Origin: Proteromonas lacertae
Taxonomy: Eukaryota; Sar; Bigyra; Opalinata; Proteromonadidae
Direction of reading: 5' to 3'
DNA: 64,000 nt
NCBI GenBank assembly: GCA_002245135.1
Contig: NGBS01000901.1
Location: forward strand, 1 to 64,000
Made by a program: the position numbers and the translations under genes. This document shows positions 10,576 through 21,873 of the stretch, one piece after another. Within the stretch, counting starts at the first letter, position 1. Each line of letters begins with the position of its first letter. Below the pieces are notes generated by a model that did no database searches, was not told where the DNA came from, and worked only from the letters and a program-made list of their open reading frames with translations.

Positions 10576-11579
10576 ATGAGTAATTTTACTTTTAAGAAAT
10601 TACATGAAGCTAAAGAGCCGAAGAGTTGTATTATTATTCAATTATATGTGTTATTAGTATCAGATATAAAGAATTACAAAGAGAACCAGATTAATTTTAG
10701 GCTGCAAAACTGTATGAGAAAGCAGCAAAGTGTTATGAAGTAATTGGACAAAATAGAAATGCAATAGTTTATTACAAATTATCAGCTGATTGTGAATATA
10801 AAGTATGTATATAACCAATACAAATATAATATAGAGTGGTGCTTTATTTATTGCAGGAGAAAAAATTCAAAAAGCAGCATTATTACTTTCCCAAACAAAT
10901 GAACTACAAGATAGTGTAGATGCAGGAAATGCATATAAACAAGCTGCAAGTTATTATAGAGATGCAAACAAACCAGAAGATTCATGTAAAGCATTGATAA
11001 AAGCAGCTAAAATGTATGAAAGATTTGATATAGATAAAACAATAAAGTTAGCAAAAGAAGCTTGTAGTTTGTATAATGAGAATGAAATAGAAATTCATTC
11101 AATTTATGCTCATTCATACTTATTATCACTAGAATTAAAGAAAGGACTATATTCAGAAGCTATAAAAATAAATAAAGATATGATTGATATTTATACAAAA
11201 CTAAACCAACCAAATAATATGTATAACAATATATATTTATATTATTAGATGGATATTATATGAAACTGAAATAATATTGACTTTAGGAGAAAATGATTTT
11301 GACAGTGCAGTAACAGCTTTTGAAGAACATTCAAAGTGTTTAGAATACCTAAAGACTAAAGAATTTGAAATAGAAAAATCAATGTTAAGAATATTTGAAA
11401 AAATGGATGAAGAGGGATGGAATAAAATGAGAGAGAGTAATTGCTTTGACAATTTAGAACCACAGGTATTGAGTGTAGTAAAACATTTGAAATTACCAGC
11501 TCCCAAGCCAGGAATTTTTGCTAAAAAACTTATGGAGGAAAGTGAAGAAGATATTGATTATGGCATAGATTTATGCTAG
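10576..11579 (+). CDS. gamma-SNAP-like vesicle-fusion adaptor, right copy
   Basis: ATG at 10576 (MSNFTFKKLHEAKE). A likely first intron ends ...ATTTTAG before GCTGCAAAACTG, although its donor is uncertain. A second joins DCEYK to SGALFIAGEKI (GTATGTATAT...ATATAG). A third near 11219-11247 joins NQPNN to IWILYETEI. The product is a chain of helical SNAP repeats ending EEDIDYGIDLC, matching the acidic tail and final LC of gamma-SNAP. Its role would be NSF recruitment to SNARE complexes. TCAAGC at 10540 lies about 30 nt upstream. It is followed, about 190 bp on, by the alcohol dehydrogenase on the same strand. Confidence 0.78.
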
Positions 11580-11770
11580 AATCTTTTAATTAATTGTGTT
11601 TTTTTAAGTATATAAACATAAATATATATTTAAATTATTATAAAGTAAAAAATATCGTTACAAATATGCCATTTTAAACCTTAAACAATCTTGAAAAACA
11701 CATTACTTTACAAAAACACTTCATTTTTAAAAATCTTTTCATTTTTCTTTAGTCTTTAATCAGTAACCAA

Positions 11771-12946
11771 ATGCCAATCGGTAACTTCAACTTCCAAAAT
11801 ACAACCAGAATCCTGTTTGGTAAAGACACCATAAAAGAATTACCTCAGTACTTACCAGAAGATAAACATTTTATCTTATGTTATGGTGGAGGTAGTATAA
11901 AAAAATTTGGAACATATGATGCTGTTAAAAAAGCGTTAGGAAAGAGAACAGTCGAAGATTTTGGTGGAATAGAAGCAAATCCAGACTTTGACACTTTAAT
12001 GAAATGTGTAAATAGAGTGAAAGATATCGGCGCTGATAAAGTATTTTTATTAGCTATAGGTGGTGGTTCTGTAGTTGATGGTTGTAAATTTATCGCTGCA
12101 GCTTCTTATTTTGAAGGTGATCCTTGGGAAGATTTATTATTGAAACAAGCTCCAATTAGTAAAGCAGTTCCAATAGCAGTAGTATTGACTTTACCAGCAA
12201 CTGGAAGTGAAAGTGATACATATAGCGTTATTTCAAGAAGAAAACTACATCGAAAAGTATCCCTTCAACACCCTTTATTATACCCAGTAGTGAGTGTTTT
12301 AGATCCTGAATTAACATACACTTTACCTGATAATCAAACAGCAAATGGTGTAGTAGATGCATTTGTTCATGTTTGTGAACAATATGTGACATGGCCATGT
12401 GATGCTGATTGTCAAGATCGATATTGTGAAGGATTAATGAGAACTTTAGTAAAGAATGGAGAGATTATTGTTTCAAATCCAAAAGATTATACAGCTCGTG
12501 CAAATATTATGTGGGCAGCTAATCAAGCGTTATATGGTTTACTAGGCTTAGGTGCCCCATTTGATGGTTCTACTCATATGATTGGTCATGAATTGACAGC
12601 TCAATTAGGATTAGATCATGGTGTAACATTGGCAATTGTTCAACCTCGATTATTTGGATATAAGATCGAACAAAAGAAAGAAAAGTTAGCAATGTTAGGT
12701 GAAGCTGTATTTGGAATAAAGAATAGTGATAAACTATCTGCAGCTAAAGAAACAATCAAAGCAATAGAACATTTCTATCATGATATAATGAAAGTTCCAA
12801 CTCGAATAAGTGAATGTAAATGTAGTCAAGATAAAAGTTGGATAAAAGAAGTTTGTGATCGATTCCGAAAAGAAGGAACGAAATTGGGTGAACATGAAGA
12901 TATTGGTGGTGATGATGCAGAAAAGATTTATAACCAATGTTATTAA
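11771..12946 (+). CDS. iron-dependent alcohol dehydrogenase, YqhD/BudK type
   Basis: A 391-residue intronless group III (Fe-ADH) enzyme, close to full family length. Visible features are the N-terminal beta-strand start NFNFQNTTRILFG, the nucleotide-binding IGGGSVVDGCKFIAAA, the TLPATGSESD segment, and the metal ligands in VVDAFVHVCEQY (Asp, His) and HMIGHELTAQLGLDHG (two His). Such enzymes reduce aldehydes with NAD(P)H in fermentative metabolism. Close relatives occur in bacteria and in anaerobic protists, and the single exon fits a bacterial origin, though this is inference. The first nine bases are also present at the broken end of the left repeat arm. Confidence 0.93.
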   Translation: MPIGNFNFQNTTRILFGKDTIKELPQYLPEDKHFILCYGGGSIKKFGTYDAVKKALGKRTVEDFGGIEANPDFDTLMKCVNRVKDIGADKVFLLAIGGGSVVDGCKFIAAASYFEGDPWEDLLLKQAPISKAVPIAVVLTLPATGSESDTYSVISRRKLHRKVSLQHPLLYPVVSVLDPELTYTLPDNQTANGVVDAFVHVCEQYVTWPCDADCQDRYCEGLMRTLVKNGEIIVSNPKDYTARANIMWAANQALYGLLGLGAPFDGSTHMIGHELTAQLGLDHGVTLAIVQPRLFGYKIEQKKEKLAMLGEAVFGIKNSDKLSAAKETIKAIEHFYHDIMKVPTRISECKCSQDKSWIKEVCDRFRKEGTKLGEHEDIGGDDAEKIYNQCY

Positions 12947-13463
12947 ATGATTTCACACATAAAAGAAAAGTAATTAATCTATGATTTTATATTGTTCTTT
13001 GAATATACATCTCTCTTCTAAAAATACATATAAAGTATTAAGAAATTTCCATAACTTTCTAACTTTCAATTCTAGAAATTTCTGTAACAAAAAAATAAAA
13101 TTTACTCTATAAGCGCAAGGATGAATAATTTCACTTTTTAAAATTAACATGATAATATAGGTTTTGATATATACCAATATATAATCATAAAATTGTATCT
13201 AATTTATTAATCACTTACTTTAGAAAATAAGAAAAAGACAGGATAGTTTAATCAATATATTGCAGTTAAGTATAAGTAAAATTATAATAGTTGGATGTTT
13301 AATAATCGTGGTTAGCCAGAAAATTGATTTTTAAATTATTTGAAACGGATATATTATTATCAAGCCTTACTTGACATTTAATATGAAAGGTCTAAAATAA
13401 AAACTATTTGTTTATCAAAAATCACTTTAAATTCAATTTATTTCATAAAACTTTAATAAGAAT
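12947..13463. other. intergenic region before the NEK kinase
   Basis: AT-rich, no gene seen. TCAAGCC at 13360-13366, immediately followed by TTACTTGA, lies about 100 nt before the NEK start and is the only notable motif. Confidence 0.5.
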
Positions 13464-15383
13464 ATGCCATTTGGAGATTATGAGAAGATACAGAAGCTAG
13501 GAAAAGGATCATATGGTGAGGTATATATAATCATATGTAAATTTCCTATAGGTTTTCTTAGTAAGGCATAAAACTGAAAAAAAATTATATGCAATAAAAA
13601 CATTGAACATAAAATGTATGGGTGACAAGGAAAAGAATACTTGTTATAAAGAGATTCAAATCATGAAGAAATTAAATCATCCAAATGTTGTTAAACTAAT
13701 AGTATTTTTCTATTAATATTTTTATAAATGTTATAGGAAAGTTATTTAAATGTTCATAGTTCTAAGTTACAAATAGTAATGAGTTATTGTGATGGAACTG
13801 ATTTAGCTAAAGTAATTATTAAGAATAAAATTACCAATAGATATTTAAAAGAATCCACTGTAATGAATTATTTTGTTCAAATTTTATTTGCTTTGCATTA
13901 TATACATAGTCAACACATCATTCACAGAGATATAAAACCAGAAAATGTATTTCTTTTAAGCAATGGAAGAGTAGTTATTGGAGATTTAGGAGTTTCTAAA
14001 ATGTTAGATACTACTACATATTCTAATGCAAATACTGTAACTGGTACACCATATTTTATGGCACCTGAATTATATCAACAAGAATGTTATGATTATAAAG
14101 TTGATATGTGGTCATTAGGAGTTTTGTTGTATTATATGGTTACTTATCACTATCCATTTGAATGTATGAATATAGGCCAACTATATATTAAAGTCACAAC
14201 AGGAAAATATAAACCAATAACAGATTACACAAATATCTATTCAAAAGATTTGGAACAGTTGATAAAGAAATTACTAACAGTTCAGCCATCCCGTAGAATA
14301 AGTTCATCAAGATTATTATCTAACTCATTTGTGAAACAACATTTAGTAAATTTATTTCATGATTCATTAACAAAACCATCTGAAAAAATGAGTCAATCAA
14401 CAATTACTATCAAAAACGTATTAAGTAACTATGCAAAAGAGTATGGAATGTATGTAACCATAGGAGAAAAAATTGATGTTCCTATTGAATATGATATTTA
14501 TATTAAGCAACTTGAAGATATTGGGATATTAGATGATATAGTAAATTCAATTTGGAAGAAACAAAACATAGAATATATATATGATATTAATAATCAAAAA
14601 TTGGATATTGAAGAACAGAAGAAATATGTAATAGAAGAATCATTAGAAAAAGTGAAGAAACAAAAAAGGATAAGAGAGAAAAAAATAAATAAGAGAATAA
14701 TAAAGAAAAATGAGAATAATGTTAATGAAAATAATAATATAAGAAATACTGCAATGATAGACACTGAATTAATAGCAGAAACTGAAAGATGTTTATCACC
14801 AACCTTAATATTAAATCAAAATATTAGTGATATTGATATATTTAATACATCAAATACAAATGATTGTGAAAATAGTGATATTGATACAGATAGTAGTGAT
14901 AATACTCAAGAGTTAAAAGATGATGGATGGGCTATACCAAATACTGATGAATTTGAAAAATATTCTGAAATAGAGAAAAAAGAAAAAGAATTACAAGAAA
15001 GATATGATGAAACTTGTAAAACCATTAATAATTTAAAGAAATATGTAGTTGATAAACAAATTAATATGAATGTTATTTCTGATAGTGATGAAAGTGATAG
15101 TAGTGATAGTGAAAGTGACAACGAAGATATTAAGGAAATTAATTTATTGGAAAATAGATGTGAAATTATGAGAATAGATATAATCAATAACATAGGAAAG
15201 GATAAGTATTACAAAGTATATAAGTATTTAAAATCATATGCAGATGTTTACCATTCTATTCCTATAATTGAAAATCCTTCAACAATGGAGGTGTTAATTT
15301 CAATCTTTCAAACAAATAATAAACAATATATATTGGAGTATGGAAAGAAAATATGTGATATAATATGTATGGAACACTTCTAA
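13464..15383 (+). CDS. NIMA-related (NEK) protein kinase
   Basis: The start MPFGDYEKIQKLGKGSYGE is encoded before a 31-nt intron (13521-13551). A second 35-nt intron (13702-13736) lies between PNVVKLI and ESYLNVHSSK. The kinase domain is complete: glycine loop, YAIKTLN lysine, HRDIKPENVFL, GDLGVSK in place of DFG (seen in some NEKs), TVTGTPYFMAPE, and DMWSLGVLLYYMVTYHYPF. The C-terminal ~330 residues are Lys/Glu/Asp-rich with coiled-coil potential (EKVKKQKRIREKKINKR) and acidic Ser-Asp runs. NEKs act in mitosis, centrosome and cilium control. The gene is expected to be functional. Confidence 0.9.
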
Positions 15384-15560
15384 TTAATTATAATAAATAT
15401 ATATTAATTAATTTTTATTATTAACTTTTTTAACAAGTAAAATATAAATAGAATCTGGGTGAGCTATTTAAATTAATTCAATTCTACCATGATTTATTGC
15501 GTAATCAAATATGATAAGTTGTATCTTTTATTTGGAATATAATAGTAGAGATAATACATA

Positions 15561-16154
15561 AAGCTCTCCCAAACCTCCAATAACATCAAATAGTCGACCT
15601 GGAACTCGAAATGGAAGAAGAATAGTAGAATTGAATGAGATGACAGTAAGTGTGAAGAAATCTTTGAGTGAAGTGAGTATATAATGTGTAGAAAGATAAT
15701 AAAAGAGTTGAGTATAAATCTACAATGTGAAACAAGTGATAAATTGATTTGTGATAAGATGGGAATTACATTTGAAGTAAATTTGAAAGAGAATTCAAGT
15801 AGTAGTACTTGTGTAACACTAAAGAAATGTGTTGGTGATAGTTGGATATTTAAACAGATTAGTTCGAGTGTTATTTGTCAGTTGAGTGTATAGAAAAGTA
15901 ATAAAATATACATACATAAAAGTCTTTTTATATTATTTTATTTAGTAGTTATATTTTTGTTTGTTTTTTACATTTATATATATCTCACAGCGAAGTAATA
16001 CTTCATTTAAACTAACAAATAGACAATTACTTAGATATTGGATATATTCCTATCTAATCCTCTAAATTAATCAAATCATTCCATGTAACACATGTATTAC
16101 TATTTTTGAACAATTCACAACCTTTCAATTATTTTAATGTAATATTTTATGTAA
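15561..16154 (+). repeat. third copy of kinase 3' end and downstream spacer
   Basis: Direct repeat of 9662-10253 with only scattered differences and a 2-bp insertion (GAGTATATAATG versus GAGTATAATG, near 15680) that breaks the KA1 reading frame. It contains the last ~100 codons of the kinase and ~260 bp of 3' spacer. It is a dead fragment, slightly more diverged than the two arms of the large inverted repeat. Confidence 0.88.
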
Positions 16155-16610
16155 ATAATCACTAAAAGAGTTAGAAAATAAAAATTTGTCAATGAGTGTA
16201 TTATTATACAATCTACTTTACAAATACATAATTAGTTTTAAAATTACCTGATTTTGGTAATTATTTATATATTGAATATTATTATATATATTAATACTTG
16301 TATTCATAATTAGTAATGTATAAAAATATTTTTGATTGATTCTTATTATAAGCTTCTAAAAATGTAATACAAGTTTGAGTGTAATTTTTTTAAAATACAC
16401 GTACTCACCAACTAGAACCTTATATTTTTGAAATTCTAATAATTTCTAATTTTGCATGACCTCTCGATATGATGAGTATGAAACCCCCTTAAAATATCAC
16501 CTTCATATGTATTGCATAAATCAAAATATATAAAATAAGATAATCATTACAAATAAAAACAACTAAGTAAATTTTATGTAATTGACATAAATTGACATTC
16601 ATTTTTCAAT
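16155..16610. other. non-coding spacer
   Basis: AT-rich sequence with no gene or repeat that I can support. Confidence 0.5.
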
Positions 16611-16616
16611 TTGCAG

Positions 16617-18073
16617 ATGAAGGTAATAAAGAGTTCTATTTGTGATATTGGGTATAATTTATATAAAATTTATTACTACTCGGTATTTAGATTATGTCAA
16701 GAGATGATTTCAAAAGGCTTGAGTGATTTGAAAGTTGTAATTAGCAAAGAAACAGTGTATAGCATGAAATTCATATTGATTAATGGAAATGAAACATTTA
16801 GAAAGTTATTAGAAGATGAAAAATTTGAAGGTGAGTTAATTTTGTGTGAAGGAAGTAGTGTAGATGGATTTATAGAGATGGAGAAGTATTACAGTGGTGG
16901 TTGTATAGAAATACATAATGAAAATGTGATAAACATCTTATTAATGAGTATTTATTACAATGACAATGAAATACTGATGTATTGTATAAAATACATAAAG
17001 AATCATTTGAATGATGAGATGATATTGAAAATAATGAAATTAACTGATTTATATAATAAAGAAGAGATTGGAGAATTAATAAAGATAAGTGAAAAACATA
17101 TAAAAGAAAATGGATATAGATATTTGAATAATGGTATGAATTATATTGATATTATTATTGAATAGAAAGATTGTTGTATAAATTAAAGATAGAAAGTTTA
17201 GAGACAATATTAGAAAGTGAAAAACTGATTATTAAAGATGAGAATTGGTTATTATCTAGATTAATGAAATGGTATAAAAATGAAGAGAAGAAAATAAAAG
17301 AAGAAGAAGATAAGAAAGAATTGAATAAAGAATTCAAAATACTCTTGTTAAAATCAATTCACTTTGAGAATCTAAACATGGAAGAAATAGAACCAAGTGT
17401 ATTAAATGAATTGAAAATGATGGAAATGAATGAATATTTATTAGGAATGAAATAAATGATGAAAGAATAGAAGAAACAGTTTTGAAATATTATAACAATG
17501 AAGAAGAAAGAATTGAAGAAGAAGATTTGAGAGTGTTGAAGAATGAGAAAACAATTTCAATGTTATTGAATAATGAAGATATAAAAATGAAAGAAATTGG
17601 ATTATTAATAGTAATAGAAAGTGAAATTGGTTTTAAAAGTATTAATAAGTCTCTATAATTAAATTGTTATAGTATCTAGAAAATTGAAAAGAAATATATT
17701 TCTTCAATTAATAAATGAATACAATAGTATAGAAACTGGTAGAATAATAAAATGTTTATGTTTGTTTGTTGATGATATAAAACACATATCTACAATAGAA
17801 GATATTTGTGGAAAAGAAATTCTTTTCAAATTATTAAACTATAGTTGTTATTATTCTAAACAATCGAAAGAATTATTAAAGAAATACATAAATAGTATTT
17901 ATGACATTGATGTTGATGATGGTATAGAAAATGAAGAAGAAGAATTAAAACCAATGAAAAATGAAGAGATTTTGAAAGATATACAAACAAACAATGGATT
18001 ATCATTTTGTATAATAAGCTTCATATTGTTGTTGATTATCATAAATATAATATCATTCTGTCATTATTGCTAA
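16617..18073 (+). pseudogene. BTB-BACK domain gene, multiply frameshifted
   Basis: The first frame, up to the stop at 17165, has a BTB/POZ pattern: SDLKVVISKETVYSMKFILINGNETFRKLL, SVDGFIEMEKYYSGGCIEI, then EILMYCIKYIKNHL. The region may begin with a short exon and intron before RLCQEMI. A second frame (17171-17455) is BACK-like (ERLLYKLKIESLETIL...LLSRLMKWY...LLLKSIHFENL). A third runs about 17445-17658 (NDERIEETVLKYYNN to IGFKSINKSL), and a fourth (about 17684-18073) ends in a hydrophobic C-terminal helix. Each junction needs a one-base shift with no splice signal. Such proteins are usually Cullin-3 adaptors. Either the gene is decayed or the consensus has indel errors. Confidence 0.6.
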
Positions 18074-18147
18074 ATTTAACTAATATTACTTTGTTGAGAT
18101 TATGAATATAAAAAATACTTACAAACATTAACAAACAAATACATAAT

Positions 18148-18834
18148 TTAATCTTCTTCTTCATCTCTATCATCTTCTTCCGTATTGATTATCACTTTAC
18201 CTATTCTACTCCATGGATGTATTTCCTTATTATGAACTTTCTTTAAATGATCACTTAACTCTGTACTGAGTATAAATACTTCATTACAACCTGCTTCACT
18301 ACATTTATATGCATATTCTTTCTTTATTACTTCACCATTATTATCACTATATTCATTATTTCATATTATTATACTATGATAGTTTTATTTCATTATTCTT
18401 CTCTTTTAATAAACTCTCTTCTAATTTTAGTAACTTCTCTTTGGAACCTTTCTCTTGATTTATACTCACTCTCTCGTTTGTTCTATTTACTCCTTTCAAA
18501 ATGTTAGATACTACTCTCTTCTTTGGAACTAGCCGATTATATAATTCATTTCTATCTCTGTTATTTCGACTTCTACTTCTACTTCTACTTCTACTTGAAG
18601 AGGAAGAAGAACGATTTTTGTGAGTATGTGAATGTGAGTGAGAATGAGAATGTCTATGATGAGAATGATGATGGTGATGATAAGAATTATCATGTGATTT
18701 ATGTCTATAATATACTAACTAAACAAATACTCTTTTGAAGATTCTCTACCTTCTATCTTTTCAGATAATATTGAAGATTTTTTAGATAGACTTGTAATCA
18801 AATTCAATACATCTTTATCTTTCAAATTACTCAT
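18148..18834 (-). CDS. RS/His-rich protein with C-terminal C2H2-type zinc finger
   Basis: ATG at 18834 (MSNLKDKDVLNLITSL). A ~25-nt intron near 18700-18724 joins SSKE to HKSHDNSYHHHHH. The middle has a His/Ser stretch, then four RS dipeptides (SRSRSRSRSRN), then a basic/coiled segment. A ~28-nt intron near 18352-18379 leads into KKEYAYKCSEAGCNEVF...LSDHLKKVHNKEIHPWSR, a C-x4-C...H-x4-H finger, and an acidic tail. RS plus a finger suggests an RNA-processing factor, but I cannot name a family. Confidence 0.65.
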
Positions 18835-18883
18835 CAATTTTAAAATATAAAAATTATGAAACGAATATAATTTTTAAACATTT

Positions 18884-19560
18884 TTAATTTTTAGTTTCTG
18901 TTTCAATACTGAACAGATATTTGATTCCTTCTTCACATAAACATAAACATGAATTAATTATTATTCTATCATCGCAAGAACTATACATCACATAAACCAT
19001 TTTATCTAAATAACACTCTTTATTTTCTATCTTCACTATTCACTTTTAGGATCTTATCTATCATTTCTTTCATCATTTCATCACATTCTACATCAAAACT
19101 GTATTTACATTTCACAGTATTCTCTTTTGTTTATCACACTTCTTTCATCACACTCTAATCCATTCAACTCTTCTGGGCTTTTGAAATTACTACATTAGAA
19201 CTCTTCAAATTATTTATCATTACATCATTCTCATTCAATATCATCAATTCATCACAGATTGAAATTATCATTCTACAAATATCACTATTTGATAAGCTAT
19301 TACTATGGATTATCTCCTCTAAATCTCTCAAGTAATATTGTCTCTGCAGCACCATCATATAACATACGAGAATCTGTATTTCTGATATAAAAGTGAATGA
19401 ATTACAACAATCTAACATTAAGCAATTAGTCTCATAGAATTTCAATATTTTATTTTCCTTAATTCCACTAATGTTTATTATATTCATCTTTCTAATACCA
19501 TCTTTATGTTTCACAACTAAATCTAACTCAAAATAACTCTTTTCAACTCTCTCATCTATC
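18884..19560 (-). pseudogene. internally deleted copy of the pseudokinase at 32.1-33.3 kb
   Basis: Reads ERVEKSYFELDLVVKHKDG, KILKFYETN, YYLRDLEEIIHSNSLSNSDI and MINNLKSSNVV. It then jumps to SPEELNGLECDERSVIN and finally ECYLDKM...CLCLCEEGIKYLF, co-linear with the intact gene at 32129-33268 but lacking the segment after NLKSSN and most of the C-lobe. Stops interrupt it. A clear relic of a small local family. Confidence 0.72.
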
Positions 19561-19844
19561 TATAGTATTTATATTACCATCATACTTCATAATCGGATTG
19601 TTCTGTTCTCTACAATACATCATTCATTGAATTATTCATTTTTATTGTTTTGAGCATATATCTACATAAATTGGTATTTACACACATATTCACTTTTCTA
19701 ATCACATCAAATACAACATATTTCATTAACAACTGAGAGATTTCACAAAATTCAAAGTTCTACATCACCTTCTAAAATCTATTATGAAATGAATCATCTA
19801 TACATAGATATTCTTATATATTAATTATATTCTATATGTCATTC

Positions 19845-20205
19845 ATATAATAATGAATAATAAAGGGAAATAGCACAGTGTGCCATTTCCCTATATGTGT
19901 TTTTGATTCAAAAAAATAGCCGTTTCAATGTGTGCTATTTCCCTATATTGTTTTTTCATCATTAGAAACGTTTTTAATGCATAATAAATATATCAATCGA
20001 TTTCTCTATTTATGCTGGGCTCATATATGCCCTTAGTTTGACTTTCTGATCATAATCGAAATTTAATTTTCTTAAAAAAATTCAAAAAACAATGATAGAT
20101 AGGATGGCCACCATACTGTGTGATATGACAACATATAGTGACCATCCTATATCAAATAAAACAAAAAAAAAATGAAGTTCAAGTCAAATCTTGAAACGAA
20201 TGCTT
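19845..20205 (+). repeat. terminal inverted repeat, left
   Basis: Contains three copies of the 12-mer GGGAAATRGCAC in alternating orientation (19865, about 19880 and about 19932), which form hairpins. It also has a second palindrome, AGGATGGCCACCATA...TATAGTGACCATCCT (20101-20148). Confidence 0.8.
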
Positions 20206-20331
20206 TTTTCAAAAATAGCTTAATTTCTTTTATAATTATTTTAAGGTGTTAATTAGCACACCATATAATTTATAAGTTATAATACTAACCCAAACAAAAC
20301 AAAACAAAACCAATTCAAGATTCATTATGAT

Positions 20332-20673
20332 TTAATATTCTGATTGCCATTCTTCTTCTTCTGATTCAATAAGAAAATCGCGTTTTACTACTTCTTTACC
20401 ATAAGAAAATAAATCTATAGTTTCTTTACCATAAGAAAATAAATCTACAGTTTCATTTCCATAATCAAATAAATTCACCACATTTTGTTGATTTACTTTA
20501 TGTACTTCTTCATCAACAACTAATATTATTGAATCTACATTCGATTCACAATTAACATTTCCTTTAACTTTATTTTGTTGTTCAAATTCAATAACTTCCA
20601 CTACATTTCCGTATTCATCATCATACTCTTGATTGTATCCATCAACAAAATCTCCATCCCCTAATTCAGTCAT
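20332..20673 (-). CDS. acidic 113-residue protein inside the TIR element
   Basis: ATG at 20673 (MTELGDGDFVDGYNQEY). Strongly acidic, with three tandem ~11-residue units (NLFDYGNETVD, LFSYGKETID, LFSYGKEVV) and an EEEEWQSEY C-terminus. No catalytic motif. An upstream exon is possible. It is probably cargo or a remnant of the element's own gene. Function unknown. Confidence 0.4.
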   Translation of the reverse strand: MTELGDGDFVDGYNQEYDDEYGNVVEVIEFEQQNKVKGNVNCESNVDSIILVVDEEVHKVNQQNVVNLFDYGNETVDLFSYGKETIDLFSYGKEVVKRDFLIESEEEEWQSEY

Positions 20674-20887
20674 TGTATCAGATGTTAATGTTTTTAACGA
20701 ATCATATATATAATCAATTGTTCTGTCAACCTAAGGAAATATATAAAGATAATGCATACAATTGATTTACATTTACATTTTTTGTATTGAAAGCAATATA
20801 TAAACTCTTCCTTAAAATCCTTATAATAGTCTTTTCTGAATTTTGGGTCTTTTATCCATATGCATTTGAATCTTTCTACGAGAAACT

Positions 20888-21133
20888 GTGGATGATGATG
20901 ATTATAATGATGATGATGATGATGACAACAAGTTGTTAAAGGTGGCATCCACCAAAAGAAAGTGCAGTACATCTAAAGCTCCAAGATTCAAAAGAAAGAA
21001 GACCAATCAGAAAAGAAATTCAAACAGAAAGGAAGAAGACACCAGTACAGAGGAAGATGAGGATAATAACTTGTCACAATTTATAGTAGATGATGATGAT
21101 GATGTGGAGCCAGAGTACCAAAATGATTATTAA
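20888..21133 (+). CDS. small acidic/basic protein inside the TIR element
   Basis: Up to 81 residues: a poly-Asp start, a basic KRKCSTSKAPRFKRKK segment like a nuclear localisation signal, and an acidic tail (FIVDDDDDVEPEYQNDY). The frame opens on GTG with no good ATG, so it may be a 3' exon. Divergent from the 113-residue frame. Confidence 0.3.
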   Translation: MDDDDYNDDDDDDNKLLKVASTKRKCSTSKAPRFKRKKTNQKRNSNRKEEDTSTEEDEDNNLSQFIVDDDDDVEPEYQNDY

Positions 21134-21254
21134 TCTCTGGTCCTAATTGATTCAAATGATATATTGTGTTTGTGTGGGAGTGTTGTTTTCATAATTTACA
21201 TAATTAATTAGCATTATAACAAGTCTTATAAGAAATATCAATAATAGAAAAATA

Positions 21255-21612
21255 GATGCGTTTCAAAAGTGATTTGGCTTGAACTCTATATTTTGTTTTA
21301 TTTGATATAGGATGGTCACTATATGTTGTCATATCACACAGTATGGTGGCCATCCTATCTATCATTGTTTTTTGAATTTTTTTAAGAAAATTAAATTTCG
21401 ATTATGATCAGAAAGTCAAACTAAGGGCATATATGAGCCCAGCATAAATAGAGAAATCGATTGATATATTTATTATGCATTAAAAACGTTTCTAATGATG
21501 AAAATACACTATAGGGAAATAGCACACATTGAAACGGCTATTTTTTTGAATCAAAAACACATATAGGGAAATGGCACACTGTGCTATTTCCCTTTATTAT
21601 TCATTATTATAT
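21255..21612 (-). repeat. terminal inverted repeat, right
   Basis: Reverse complement of 19845-20205 (coordinates sum to 41457 at the outer end), with the same hairpin-forming GGGAAATRGCAC array and AGGATGG palindrome; small indels near the middle. Confidence 0.8.
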
Positions 21613-21873
21613 TCATTATTCAAAATTTAAATGAAATGGCTTGATTGAATCAAACTAATGTCGTTTCATTTCTTTTATCATTTTCATTGCATAGAAATAT
21701 AATAACAGTATTTTATTAGTTAATATAATAAGTGTATACAACACATAACCATAATCAAGAATAAATAAATCAATAATGTCATTTTCTCCTATTCTTTAAT
21801 AAAGAAAATAAAATCAATAGAATGAGGAATATCAACAACAAATAAACAATTATACATAATTATCATATATAAA

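Larger units (their letters stand above)
8696..11779 (-). repeat. large inverted repeat, right arm
   Basis: Reverse complement of 2838-5921. The inner end (8696) truncates both the kinase copy and the neighbouring SPRY-type gene. The outer end (11779) passes without interruption into the intact alcohol dehydrogenase. So this arm is native on its outer side, the mirror situation of the left arm. Confidence 0.93.
19845..21612. mobile_element. 1.77-kb element with ~0.36-kb terminal inverted repeats
   Basis: The left end (19845-20205) and right end (21255-21612) are reverse complements, nearly identical over their outer ~310 bp and then weaker. The interior carries two short acidic coding frames and no recognisable transposase. 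Long TIRs and a small interior resemble non-autonomous MULE- or foldback-type DNA transposons. I could not define a clean target-site duplication because the flanks are AT-rich (AATAAT-type). Confidence 0.7.

Noticed and set aside
20694-20972. Minus-strand frame with a His-rich stretch in the TIR element
   Set aside because: Antisense of the poly-Asp frame; the His run is the complement of GAT repeats and no ATG-led gene structure supports it.
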